A stretch of 64,000 nucleotides of DNA from NCBI GenBank assembly GCA_963819735.1, contig CAWFXC010000001.1:2480001-2544000 (forward strand), given 5' to 3'. The notes below the pieces were generated by a model that ran no database searches, was not told the DNA's origin, and was given only the letters and a program-made list of their open reading frames with translations. Shown here piece after piece: positions 17,757 through 26,247 of this stretch. Within the stretch, counting starts at the first letter, position 1; each line of letters starts with the position of its first letter. Source of the DNA: CAWFXC01 sp963819735 (GTDB lineage: Bacteria; Actinomycetota; Acidimicrobiia; IMCC26256; DASPTH01). Position numbers and translations under genes: made by a program.

Positions 17757-17926
17757 GACTCCGCCGCCGGTCGATTCGGCGCCCAGTCGTTGGGCGAAGA
17801 TCCCGGTTTCAGGTATTTCCGTTTTGCCCCGGCAGGGCCCCCGAACTGTCGAGGTCTGACAACCGTGCCCTTCCGATCCACGCCGCGTGTACGCGCGCTG
17901 TGCTCCGACGGGCCGAGGGAGAGCGC

Positions 17927-19757
17927 ATGAGCCCGGAGCAGCAGATCGATCGGTCCGTGCTCGCCGGCAAGGACCGTGAGGAGCTCCACACCATCGCCGG
18001 CGCCATCGGCGTGAAGGCCGCGACCCGGATGCGCAAGGCCGATCTCATCGAAGCGATCCTCGCCGCCGCCGACGGTGGCGCGCCGTCGTCGTCCTCGTCC
18101 ACCGCTTCTCCCGCGTCGACCGACACCAACGGCGACGCGCGGGACGGCGCCGCGGCGCGTGCGCTCGACCCGCGCGTCCGAGCTCGCCGCCGACGACCCC
18201 ATCGCCACGCTCGCGGCGGAGGAGAACGCGCTGGCCGCATCCGACGACGCGGCCCCCGACCCGGAACCACGTCCGCGGCCACGCGTCGTGCGCGACACGC
18301 CGGCCCGCGAGACCTCGGCCCGCGACGCCGCGCCAGAGTCGGCAACCCCGGCGCCCGCCGCCAACGGCTCGGCCCACGCTCCGGCCCAGTCATCGAGTTC
18401 GGTCGACACCGCCGCGCCGGCCACCGAGTCCCACTCCGGCGAGTCGCACACCGGCGAGTCGCACACCGGCGAGTCGCACACCGGCACGTCCGACACGGGG
18501 TCGGGTGACGGCGACGACGACCGCCAGCAGTTTGGCGACGGCAACCGACGGGGCCGCCGCCGGCGCCGTGGCCGAGGTGGCCAGGAGCAGGGTGGCGTCG
18601 AGGCGCGACCGGTCGAGTACCAGGGCGAACCGATCGCGGTCCAGGGGCTCCTCGACCTCCGCGACGAGGGCTACGGCTTCCTGCGCTCCGGCGGATACCT
18701 CCCCGCGCAGAAGGACGTCTACATCTCGGCGTCGCAGGTGCGGCGCTTCGCGCTGCGCAAGGGCGACTTCGTGCAGGGCACGTCGCGACCGCAGGCGAGC
18801 AACGAGAAGTACCCCGCGCTCCTGCGCGTCGACGACATCAACGGCATGACGCCCGACGACGCGCGCAGCCGTCCGAAGTTCGAGGACCTCACCCCGCTGT
18901 TCCCCGATTCCCGGCTCCGCCTCGAGCTCGCGGCCGAGCCGCACGAGATCACCGGCCGCATCGTCGACCTCATCTCGCCGATCGGCAAGGGACAACGCGG
19001 CCTCATCGTGTCGCCCCCGAAGGCGGGCAAGACCACGATCCTCAAGCAGCTCGTCTACGCCATCGAGCGCAACAACCCCGAGGTGCACCTCATGGTGCTG
19101 CTCGTCGACGAGCGGCCCGAAGAGGTCACCGACATGAAGCGTCACGTGCTGCGGGGCGAGGTCGTCGCCAGCACGTTCGACCGTCCGGCCGACGAGCACA
19201 CGCAGGTCGCGGAGCTCGCGATCGAGCGGGCCAAGCGGCTGGTCGAGCTCGGCACCGACGTCGTCATCGTGCTCGACGGCATCACGCGCCTCGCCCGCGC
19301 CTACAACCTCTCGGCGCCCACGTCCGGCCGGATCATGTCCGGTGGTGTCGACTCCACCGCGTTGTACCCGCCCAAGAAGTTCTTCGGTGCGGCCCGCAAC
19401 ATCGAGGAGGGTGGCTCGCTCACGATCATCGCCACCGCGCTCATCGAGACCGGCAGCCGCATGGACGAAGTGATCTTCGAGGAGTTCAAGGGCACCGGCA
19501 ACATGGAGCTCCGCCTCGATCGCCGCCTCGCCGAACGGCGGATCTACCCGTCGATCGACGTCGAGGCATCGAGCACCCGGCACGAGGAGCTGCTGTTCGA
19601 CCGCCAACAGCTCCAGCAGGTGTGGAAGCTCCGGCGGGTGCTCAACGCCCTCGAGGAGGGCAAGGGCCTCGAGCTGCTGATCGACAAGATCCGCACGACC
19701 AAGAGCAACGACGAGTTCCTCTCCGAGCTCGCCAAGGCGCCTTCGCCCGGGAGTTGA
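17927..19757 (+). CDS. rho: Transcription termination factor Rho; frameshifted in this sequence
   Basis: This hexameric RNA-dependent ATPase ends transcription. In order: Rho N-terminal helix bundle (about residues 10-45, LAGKDREELHTIAGAIGV), a low-complexity Ser/Asp/Glu insert with three GESHT repeats, an Arg-rich stretch GNRRGRRRRRGRGG, the cold-shock RNA-binding domain (VQGLLDLRDEGYGFLRSGGY), and the ATPase core with P-loop SPPKAGKTTILKQ and VLDGITRLARAYN. The frame changes within the insert at about 18150-18180 (one extra base in a G/C-rich stretch); corrected length is about 609 residues. GAGGGAGAG precedes the ATG. Such N-terminal inserts are normal in actinobacterial Rho. Confidence 0.95.
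18436..18480 (+). repeat. Three tandem 15-bp repeats inside rho (GESHT)
   Basis: GGCGAGTCGCACACC occurs three times in a row and encodes GESHT each time, preceded by a near copy. It lies in the disordered insert of Rho, where length variation is tolerated. Confidence 0.85.
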
Positions 19758-19801
19758 CCCCGCCCGACCCGGCACCTCACGGCCGAGGGATGAAATCGCC
19801 G

Positions 19802-19819
19802 GCCCTCCGTGTTGAGGGC
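19802..19819 (+). terminator. Small hairpin GCCCTC-N6-GAGGGC after rho
   Basis: A perfect six-base stem with loop CGTGTT lies 44 bases past the rho stop and before the rpmE promoter box. It has no T-run, so it is only a weak terminator candidate. Confidence 0.3.
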
Positions 19820-19855
19820 TGCAGCGCCGCGAATGACGCCCGTCCCGGCGTCTCC

Positions 19856-19861
19856 TAGACT
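19856..19861 (+). promoter_or_regulatory. Candidate -10 box (TAGACT) of rpmE
   Basis: TAGACT lies nine bases before the rpmE ATG with no ribosome site between them, so the mRNA would have almost no leader. Confidence 0.4.
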
Positions 19862-19870
19862 GGATGCCTT

Positions 19871-20090
19871 ATGAAGACCGGAACCCACCCTGACTACGTC
19901 GTGTGCACGGTGCACTGTTCCTGCGGGAACGAGTTCACCACCCGCTCGACCGTGCCCTCGCTCCGCGTCGAGCTCTGCTCGGAATGCCACCCCTTCTACA
20001 CGGGGAAGCAGAAGCTGGTCGACACCGGCGGGCGGGTCGAGCGCTTCCAGCGCCGGCTCGAGAAGTCCAAGGCCGCGCGAGAAGGCCTGA
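19871..20090 (+). CDS. rpmE: Ribosomal protein L31 (zinc-binding form); probable 3' frameshift
   Basis: The protein begins MKTGTHPDYVVCTVHCSCGN and contains CSECHPFYTGKQKLVDTGGRVERF, diagnostic of L31; two Cys-containing pairs (CSCGN and CSECH) mark the zinc-binding form. As given, the frame runs past the normal end far into the next gene. Removing one base near 20076-20079 yields ...KSKAAEKA and a TGA at 20088-20090, three bases before the next ATG and a normal length of about 72 residues. That correction is inferred from length and spacing. Confidence 0.85.
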
Positions 20091-20093
20091 ACG

Positions 20094-21059
20094 ATGAGCT
20101 CGGACGCTCCCGCGGCAGCCAGCCCCCGCTACATGGGGGGGCAGGCCGTCGTGGAGGGCGTCATGATGCGCGGCGAGCGCACCTGGGCGGTCGCAGTCCG
20201 CACGCCCGAGGGCGAGATCGTCGTGGAGACCCACGAGGCCCCGCAGTGGGCGGAGAAGTGGTCGAAGATCCCGCTCGTGCGCGGCGTCATGTCGCTCGGC
20301 GAGTCGATGGCGCTCGGCATGAAGGCCCTCACGTGGTCGGCCAACCGTCAGATCCCCGAAGAGGACCAGATCTCGCCCAAGGCGATGGGGTGGACGATCG
20401 GCGTCGCACTCGCGTTCTTCACCGCGGTCTTCATCGTGCTCCCCGCGGTCGCGGCCAACGGTCTCGGTAACTTCCTCGGCGTCGACGGATTCTGGTTCCA
20501 CGTGTCCGAAGGCGCACTGCGCCTCGCCATCTTCCTCGGTTACCTGCTGCTGATCGGCCAGCTCAAAGACATCAAGCGCGTCTTCCAGTACCACGGCGCC
20601 GAGCACAAGGCGATCGCCGCCTACGAGAACGACGTCGAGCTCAACGCCGAGTCGGCGCAGCGCTTCGACACGTCGCACGTGCGCTGCGGCACCAACTTCC
20701 TGCTCACCGTGATGGTCATCACCATCATCGTGTACTCGTTCGTCGGTCGGCCCGGATGGCTGGTGCTGATCCTGTCGCGCATCATCCTCCTGCCGATCAT
20801 CGTCGGCGTCAGCTACGAGGTGATCCGCTTCGCGGCCAAGCACATGCAGTGGCGTTGGGTCCGCGTGCTGATGAAGCCGGGCCTGCTCCTGCAGAAGCTC
20901 ACCACCCGGGAGCCGTCGCTCGACCAGGTCGAGGTCGCGGTGGCGTCCCTGCGTGCGGTGCTCACCGCCGAGCAGCTGGCCGAGGTCAACGCCCGATCGC
21001 ACGATCACGCTTCCGCGACGTCGGCGGGAGTGGGGCGGCCGGTACTCGGCCCAGCGTGA
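20094..21059 (+). CDS. DUF1385 integral membrane protein
   Basis: The 321-residue protein has the DUF1385 opening YMGGQAVVEGVMMRGERTWAV, then PLVRGVMSLGESMALGMKAL, several membrane helices (FFTAVFIVLPAVAANGLG, LAIFLGYLLLIGQ, NFLLTVMVITIIVYSFVG) and the signature FQYHGAEHKAIAAYE. Function is unknown. The family sits between rpmE and prfA/prmC in Firmicutes and other deep lineages, and the same position is kept here. It probably shares a transcript with rpmE (three-base gap) and overlaps the next gene by GTGA. Confidence 0.92.
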   Translation: MSSDAPAAASPRYMGGQAVVEGVMMRGERTWAVAVRTPEGEIVVETHEAPQWAEKWSKIPLVRGVMSLGESMALGMKALTWSANRQIPEEDQISPKAMGWTIGVALAFFTAVFIVLPAVAANGLGNFLGVDGFWFHVSEGALRLAIFLGYLLLIGQLKDIKRVFQYHGAEHKAIAAYENDVELNAESAQRFDTSHVRCGTNFLLTVMVITIIVYSFVGRPGWLVLILSRIILLPIIVGVSYEVIRFAAKHMQWRWVRVLMKPGLLLQKLTTREPSLDQVEVAVASLRAVLTAEQLAEVNARSHDHASATSAGVGRPVLGPA

Positions 21060-22426
21060 AGTTCGGGATCTTCTACGAGCACCAACTCCCACGCCCGTGG
21101 GACGACGACTCCGAGCTCACCCTCATCCAGAACGCACTCGAGCAGTGTGAGCTCGCCGACCGCCTGGGCATCGACTACGTCTGGGAGGTCGAGCACCACT
21201 TCCTCGAGGAGTACAGCCACTCGAGCGCACCCGAGGTGTTCCTCGCCGCGGCGTCGCAGCGCACGCAGCGGATTCGCCTCGGGCACGGCATCGTGCAGAC
21301 CCCACCGCCGTTCAACCATCCGGCCCGGGTGGCCGAACGGGTCGCCATGCTCGATCTCGTGTCGAACGGTCGGGCCGATTTCGGTACCGGCGAGTCGTCG
21401 TCGGAAGCCGAGCTCGGCGGGTTCCTGATCGACCCCGTCGACAAGCGGGAGATGTGGGAGGAAGGGCTGCGGGTCGCGCTCCGTTGCATGACGGAGACGC
21501 CGTTCACGGGGCACGCGGGCACGTACGTCACCATGCCCCCGCGCAACGTGGTCCCGAAGCCGATCCAGAAGCCGCATCCGCCGGTCTGGGTCGCGTGCAG
21601 CCGGCGCGACACGATCCACCTCGCCGCGCAGAAGGGCATCGGCGCGCTCGCGTTCGCATTCATCGATCCCGAAGACGCGCGCCACTGGATGACCGACTAC
21701 GCCGACACGCTCGCGTCGGAGTGTGTGCCGATCGGCGACGCGGTCAACCCCAACGTCGCGTGCGTCACCACCTTCATGTGTCACGAAGACGAGCAGGAAG
21801 CACTCCGGCGCGGGCTCGAGGGTGCGAACTTCTTCGGCTACTCACTCGCGCACTACTACGTGTTCGGACGCCATCATCCCGGCCGTACCGACGTATGGGC
21901 CGAGTACCGCGCCCAACGCGGCGAACGCGGGTACTCGCCCGAGGCGGTCGAAGCCGCGGCGCGCGACGGTGATCGCCTCGGCGCGCAGATCGTGGAGGAG
22001 GGTGGCTTCTTCGGGTTGCGCGGGGCGATCGGTACGCCCGACCAGATCCGCGACTACCTCCGGCGCTACGAGGAGTGCGGCGTCGATCAGGTGATCCTCT
22101 GCAGCCAGGCGGGCAAGAACCGCCACGAGCACATCATGGAGAGCCTCGAGCTGTTCGGCACCCAGGTGCTGCCCGAGTTCATGGAACGCGACGAGCAGCA
22201 CCAGCGCGACAAGGCCCGCCGGCTCGCCCCGGCGATCGACGCCGCCATGGCCCGCAAGCCCGCGTCCGACCACCCGCCGGCGCCGTCCGCCGACTACGAG
22301 TTCCCGGCGATCCCGCGGGGCCTCGCCGACCGGGTCGGGGGCGACGCCTTCCACCAGTGGCTGGACGACTTCGCCGGGCGGACCGCGCTCGGTGGCGGGG
22401 CCGAGCTCGACGACCTGCTCGGCTGA
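21056..22426 (+). CDS. LLM-class flavin-dependent oxidoreductase
   Basis: The 456-residue protein resembles bacterial luciferase-type TIM barrels: KFGIFYEHQLPRPW, DYVWEVEHHFLEEYSHSSAPEVFLAAAS, RIRLGHGIVQTPPPFNHPARVAERVAMLDLVSNGR, FGTGESSSEAELGGF and a C-terminal GTPDQIRDYLRRYEECGVDQVI. Such enzymes use FMN or F420 for monooxygenation or reduction; the cofactor cannot be told from sequence, although F420 is common in actinobacteria. It overlaps the DUF1385 gene by GTGA. The C-terminal 80 residues extend beyond the barrel and are probably helical. The substrate is unknown. Confidence 0.88.
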   Translation: MKFGIFYEHQLPRPWDDDSELTLIQNALEQCELADRLGIDYVWEVEHHFLEEYSHSSAPEVFLAAASQRTQRIRLGHGIVQTPPPFNHPARVAERVAMLDLVSNGRADFGTGESSSEAELGGFLIDPVDKREMWEEGLRVALRCMTETPFTGHAGTYVTMPPRNVVPKPIQKPHPPVWVACSRRDTIHLAAQKGIGALAFAFIDPEDARHWMTDYADTLASECVPIGDAVNPNVACVTTFMCHEDEQEALRRGLEGANFFGYSLAHYYVFGRHHPGRTDVWAEYRAQRGERGYSPEAVEAAARDGDRLGAQIVEEGGFFGLRGAIGTPDQIRDYLRRYEECGVDQVILCSQAGKNRHEHIMESLELFGTQVLPEFMERDEQHQRDKARRLAPAIDAAMARKPASDHPPAPSADYEFPAIPRGLADRVGGDAFHQWLDDFAGRTALGGGAELDDLLG

Positions 22427-22762
22427 GGCCCCTCCCGAATTCGACCACTCCTAGCGTTCGCTATCCGGCACTCTCCGTGGTAATGTCGCCGCTCATCACC
22501 TCCTGTTCCCACCGCCGGTCATCCGTCGCGACCCCCGCGACCGCACCGGCGTCGGTCCCGGCTCGGCGGCGGCGGGGCTCCGCCACCGAGCAGGGGGGTG
22601 CGCCCAGGGCGGGGGCGCCACCATGGCAATGAGGGATGGCTCCGGGCCCACGGCTCGGAGCCGTTCCGCGTCCGTTCCGCATTGGTTGCGCGCCGGTTCC
22701 GCGCCAGTTCCCCGGCGATGCGTTGCGGCAGCCCGTCCGAACCAGCCCGTACGCTGGCTCGC
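22427..22762. other. 336-base intergenic region before prfA
   Basis: I see no supportable gene. The region contains the inverted repeat GGCTCCG-N11-CGGAGCC near 22640, which could be a terminator-like hairpin, and short direct repeats of CCGTTCCGC near 22665-22685. It ends with the TACGCT box of prfA. Confidence 0.55.
22750..22755 (+). promoter_or_regulatory. -10 box TACGCT, seven bases before prfA
   Basis: TACGCT is followed by GGCTCGC and then the prfA ATG at 22763; no Shine-Dalgarno sequence is present. The arrangement matches a leaderless mRNA. Confidence 0.5.
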
Positions 22763-23839
22763 ATGTTCGAGCGGGTGGCCGACCTCGAGACCGAGCTCGA
22801 GAAGCTCGAGTCGCAGTTGCCGGAGATCTACGCCTCCGGTGACCAGGCCGCCGCGCGCACGGCCGGCCGTCGGCACGCGGAGCTGAAACCGGTCGTCGAC
22901 ACCTATCGCGCCTACACCGAGGCGACGGGCGAGCTGGCCGACGCCCGCGAGATGCTCACGGTCGAGTCCGACGGCGAGATGCGCGACTACCTCGACGCCG
23001 AGATCGCCACGAAAGAGGCCCAGCTCGAGCAGCTCGACGCCCGGCTGCGCGAGCTCCTCGTGCCCCGCGATCCCGACGACGGCAAGAACGTGATCGTCGA
23101 GATCCGCGGCGGCGAGGGCGGCGAGGAGGGCAACCTCTGGGCCGCCGATCTCTTCCAGATGTACGAGCGCTACGCCGACATCCATCGTTGGAAGTTGGAG
23201 GTGCTCAACCGCCAGACCTCCGACATGGGGGGCCTGCGGGAGATCACGTTCGTGGTGAAGGGCGACGACGCGTGGTCGCGCCTCAAGCACGAAGCCGGGC
23301 CGCACCGGGTGCAGCGGGTGCCGGTCACCGAGAGCCAGGGCCGGGTCCACACCAGCGCGGCGACGGTCGCGGTGTTGCCGGAAGCCGAGGAGGTCGACGT
23401 GGCGGTCGACCCCAACGACCTCGAGATCGACGTCTACCGGTCGAGTGGACCGGGCGGTCAGTCGGTGAACACCACCGACTCCGCGGTGCGCATCACCCAC
23501 AAGCCCTCGGGGCTCGTCGTCACCTGCCAGGACGAGAAGAGCCAGCTCCAGAACAAGGACAAGGCGATGCGGATCCTGCGCAGCCGCCTGCTCGAGATCG
23601 AGCGGGAGCGCCAGGAACAGGAGCTGTCGACCGCCCGCCGCAGCCAGGTGAAGAGCGGCGGCCGATCCGACAAGATCCGCACCTACAACTTCAAGGAGAA
23701 CCGGGTCACCGACCACCGGATCGGGCTCACGTTGCACTCCCTCGACCAGGTGCTCGCCGGCCAGCTCGACGACCTCACCGACGCGCTCGCCGCCGCCGAA
23801 CGGGCCGCGCAGCTCGCCGGCGAGGAGAGCCCGGCCTGA
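22763..23839 (+). CDS. prfA: Peptide chain release factor 1
   Basis: The 358-residue factor reads UAA/UAG stops and triggers peptide release. It shows the coiled N-terminal domain, EIRGGEGGEEGNLWAADLF, HRVQRVPVTESQGRVHTSAATVAVLPE, the universal catalytic GGQ in RSSGPGGQSVNTTDSAVRITH (about residue 232) and NFKENRVTDHRIG. PRVPVTE-type recognition residues (RVPVTE) mark RF1. The GGQ glutamine is the substrate of PrmC, encoded immediately downstream. Confidence 0.97.
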   Translation: MFERVADLETELEKLESQLPEIYASGDQAAARTAGRRHAELKPVVDTYRAYTEATGELADAREMLTVESDGEMRDYLDAEIATKEAQLEQLDARLRELLVPRDPDDGKNVIVEIRGGEGGEEGNLWAADLFQMYERYADIHRWKLEVLNRQTSDMGGLREITFVVKGDDAWSRLKHEAGPHRVQRVPVTESQGRVHTSAATVAVLPEAEEVDVAVDPNDLEIDVYRSSGPGGQSVNTTDSAVRITHKPSGLVVTCQDEKSQLQNKDKAMRILRSRLLEIERERQEQELSTARRSQVKSGGRSDKIRTYNFKENRVTDHRIGLTLHSLDQVLAGQLDDLTDALAAAERAAQLAGEESPA

Positions 23840-23871
23840 GCCGCGGCGAGCGGACGCGGGAGCGAGCGACG

Positions 23872-24876
23872 ATGGTGACCACCTGGGCCGATCTACGCGT
23901 CGGGGCCGTGCGCCGGTTGCGTGCCGCCGCGGTCGACGCACCCGACTCCGAGGCGCGCTGGATGGTCGAGCGGGTGTCGGGGTACGACGGCGTTGAGCTC
24001 GTGCTCGGGGAGCACGAAGCCGCCACTGCGCCCGCGATCCGCCACCTCGACGACATGCTCGATCGCCGGGTGGCGGGGGAGCCGCTCCAGTACGTGCTCG
24101 GCCGCTGGCAGTTCCTCGGCCTCGACCTGCTCGTCGACCGGCGCGTGCTCGTGCCCCGGCCGGAGACCGAGGTCGTGGCGCAGATCGCGTTGGAGGAAGC
24201 GGTGCGCCTCGGCGCCCGCCGCGGTACCCACGACCCGTGGTCGGCGGGCGCGACCGCGTACGCGGTCGCCGATCTCGGTACCGGCTCGGGTGCGCTGGCG
24301 CTCGCCCTGGCCACCGAGCTCCCCGACGCGCAGGTGTGGGCCACCGACGTGAGTGACGACGCCCTCGCGGTGGCGCGGGCGAACGTGGCCGGCATCGGGT
24401 CGGCGGCCACCCGGGTCCGGCTGGTGGCGGGCTCCTGGTTCGAGGCATTGCCGAGCGAGCTGGCGGGTCAGCTGCGAGTGGTGGTGTCGAACCCCCCGTA
24501 CGTGGCCGAGGGCGAGGTGCCCGCGCTCCCGGACGAAGTGGCGGCCTGGGAGCCGCGCACCGCGTTGGTGGCGGGGGAGACGGGGCTCGAGGCGATCGGC
24601 GAGATCGTCGCCACCGCGCCGCGCTGGCTCGATCCGGCCGGGGCCGCGCTGGTGGTGGAGTTGGCGCCCCACCAGGCGGAGGAGGCCGCGGTGCTCGCCC
24701 GGGCCGCGGGCTTCGCCGACGTCGCGGTACGCCCTGACCTCACCGGGCGCGACCGGGTGCTGGTCGCGCGCGCCGACGGGCTGATCGGGCTGATCGGGCT
24801 GATCGCGGCGTGGTCGACCCGCAGACGGTTGGATAAGGTCCGGCGATGGCAGACGAGCTCGACGTCGACGCGATGA
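23872..24876 (+). CDS. prmC: Release factor glutamine methyltransferase
   Basis: The enzyme methylates the GGQ glutamine of release factors with S-adenosylmethionine. It has the helical N-terminal domain, PLQYVLGRWQFLGLDLLVDRRVLVPRPETE, the SAM loop VADLGTGSGALALALA and the catalytic VVSNPPYVAEGE. The family usually ends near DLTGRDRVLVARA; here a nine-base slipped repeat (GLIGLIGLI, about 24778-24806) and a basic tail extend it to 334 residues and overlap the next gene by 31 bases. A further indel in the repeat would end the gene near 24783, so the true 3' end is uncertain. Confidence 0.92.
   Translation: MVTTWADLRVGAVRRLRAAAVDAPDSEARWMVERVSGYDGVELVLGEHEAATAPAIRHLDDMLDRRVAGEPLQYVLGRWQFLGLDLLVDRRVLVPRPETEVVAQIALEEAVRLGARRGTHDPWSAGATAYAVADLGTGSGALALALATELPDAQVWATDVSDDALAVARANVAGIGSAATRVRLVAGSWFEALPSELAGQLRVVVSNPPYVAEGEVPALPDEVAAWEPRTALVAGETGLEAIGEIVATAPRWLDPAGAALVVELAPHQAEEAAVLARAAGFADVAVRPDLTGRDRVLVARADGLIGLIGLIAAWSTRRRLDKVRRWQTSSTSTR
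24834..24839 (+). promoter_or_regulatory. -10 box TAAGGT, six bases before the small gene at 24846
   Basis: TAAGGT is followed by six bases and an ATG without ribosome site, the leaderless arrangement seen elsewhere in the window. It lies inside the prmC reading frame. Confidence 0.4.
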
Positions 24877-25067
24877 TCGAGCGCTTCCGCGAGCGCGCGG
24901 CCGCGGTGCGCGAGCGGCCGCTGCCGCCGGTCGCGGGCGCCGAGCGTCAGCGCTTCGTCGACCAGGCCAAGCGCGACTTCCAGGACTTCGCCATCATCGG
25001 CGACGCCACGTGGGACTTCACCGACGGCGTGCTCACGTTGCGCATCGATCTCGGCACGCCTGAATAG
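24846..25067 (+). CDS. Small conserved hypothetical protein (73 aa)
   Basis: This acidic/basic helical protein reads MADELDVDAMIERFRERAAAV, then FVDQAKRDFQDFAIIGDATW and a C-terminal beta hairpin DGVLTLRIDLG. It overlaps the prmC tail by 31 bases. The clear start, third-position G/C bias and compact globular pattern make a real gene likely. I do not recognise a family or function. Confidence 0.65.
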   Translation: MADELDVDAMIERFRERAAAVRERPLPPVAGAERQRFVDQAKRDFQDFAIIGDATWDFTDGVLTLRIDLGTPE

Positions 25068-25094
25068 CGCGCGACGGAAAGCGTTTCGGTGCCG

Positions 25095-25513
25095 CTATCG
25101 GCGCGGGGGCGGACGCATCTGTTCGTCGAGCCGCTCGCCGGGTCGAGGTGCTGCAGCAACGCGCGGTCGAGCGCGACCCAGACCGTCTTCGAGAACGGGT
25201 AGTAGAGGATCGGGGTGAGGATCATCAGCGGGATGAGGATGGCGAGCAGCGGCGCGACGGGCACGTCGGGAACCGTGAGCACGAGCGCGGTCACGAAGAC
25301 CACCACGAACACCGCACCGGTGACCCCGATGTTGATCGCGAGCGCACCGGCCCAGTACCCCTGCTCGCGTTCGAAGTGCAGCCCGCAGCGCGGACAGTCG
25401 TCGACCATGGTGAAGTAACGCGTGAACAGGTGGCCGCCGCCGCAGCGCGCACACCGCCGGGTGCCGCCCCACCACATCATGCGCGCCCGCGAGGGGGGCG
25501 TGGGGGGAGCCAT
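25095..25513 (-). CDS. DUF983 membrane protein with zinc-finger-like N-terminus; frameshifted 3' end
   Basis: After correction the protein is about 139 residues. An N-terminal pair of CxxC motifs (RRCARCGGGHLF and DDCPRCGLHF) precedes FEREQGYWAGALAINIG, the DUF983 signature, and two membrane helices (GAVFVVVFVTALVLTVP and LLAILIPLMILTPILYY). One base is missing near 25136-25141; inserting a G joins LLQHLDP to GERLDEQMRPPPRR and a stop at 25095-25097. The ATG at 25513 is used; one at 25525 is equally possible. Function is unknown. It converges with the small gene at 24846. Confidence 0.8.
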
Positions 25514-25606
25514 GGTGGCCAACATAGCGAGCCCGCCGCCGACGGGGGCCCGATCCACCCGCAACCGATCGCCCACGACCGATCGACCAACGACAAGGAT
25601 GCAGTG

Positions 25607-26247
25607 ATGCCGCCGCTCGATCTCGACACCATCGACCACCTGCTCTCGACCACCCGGGCGGTCCGCAAACGGCTCGACCTCTCCCGCCCCGTCCCCGCGA
25701 CGTGGTCGTGGAGTGCCTCCGGCTCGCGATCCAGGCCCCGACCGGTTCGAACGCGCAGCTGTGGAAGTGGGTCGTCGTCACCGATCCGGCCAAGCGGCAG
25801 GCGTTGGCCGACCTCTACCGCGCCGGCGCGGATGCCGCGGTCCGCCGCGCCGCGGAGTCCAAGATCCCGCCGCCGCCCGACACGCCCGAGCAGCAGCGCA
25901 TGCAGGATTCGGCGTCGTACCTGCGCGAGCACCTGCAGGACGTGCCGGTGCACGTGATCCCGTGCATCCCCTCGGGGGCCGGCGGCGCCGCGGGGTGGGG
26001 ACCGTCGATCTATCCCGCGATGTGGAGCTTCATGCTGGCGCTGCGCAGCCGCGGCCTCGGCTCGTGCCTGACCACGGTGCACCTCTTCCACTCGGCTGAG
26101 GCCGCCGCGCTGCTCGGCATCCCCGACGGCATGCTGCAGACCGCGCTGATTCCCGTCGCCTACTTCACCGGCGACGACTTCCGTCCCGCGGTGCGCCGCC
26201 CGGTGGAGGAGATCACCTTCTGGGACGAGTGGGGGAACGTCAGCTGA
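25607..26247 (+). CDS. Nitroreductase-family flavoprotein; frameshifted in this sequence
   Basis: The corrected 213-residue protein has the FMN-binding N-terminal motif TTRAVRKRLDLSRPVP, then VVVECLRLAIQAPTGSNAQLWKWVVVTD, and the C-terminal MLALRSRGLGSCLTTVHLF typical of nitroreductase/oxidoreductase folds. These enzymes reduce nitro compounds, quinones or other substrates using FMN and NAD(P)H. The frame breaks at CCCC 25693-25696; adding one C gives RPVPRDVVVECL. AAGGA lies seven bases before the ATG. The last bases overlap the convergent RecB-like gene. Confidence 0.85.

Noticed and set aside
18436..18480. Short regular repeats that might suggest a CRISPR array
   Set aside because: They are contiguous 15-bp in-frame repeats coding GESHT inside rho, with no spacers and no cas genes.
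22461..22762. Minus-strand small open frames in the gap before prfA
   Set aside because: Arg/Pro/Gly-rich low-complexity translation without start signal; typical GC shadow.
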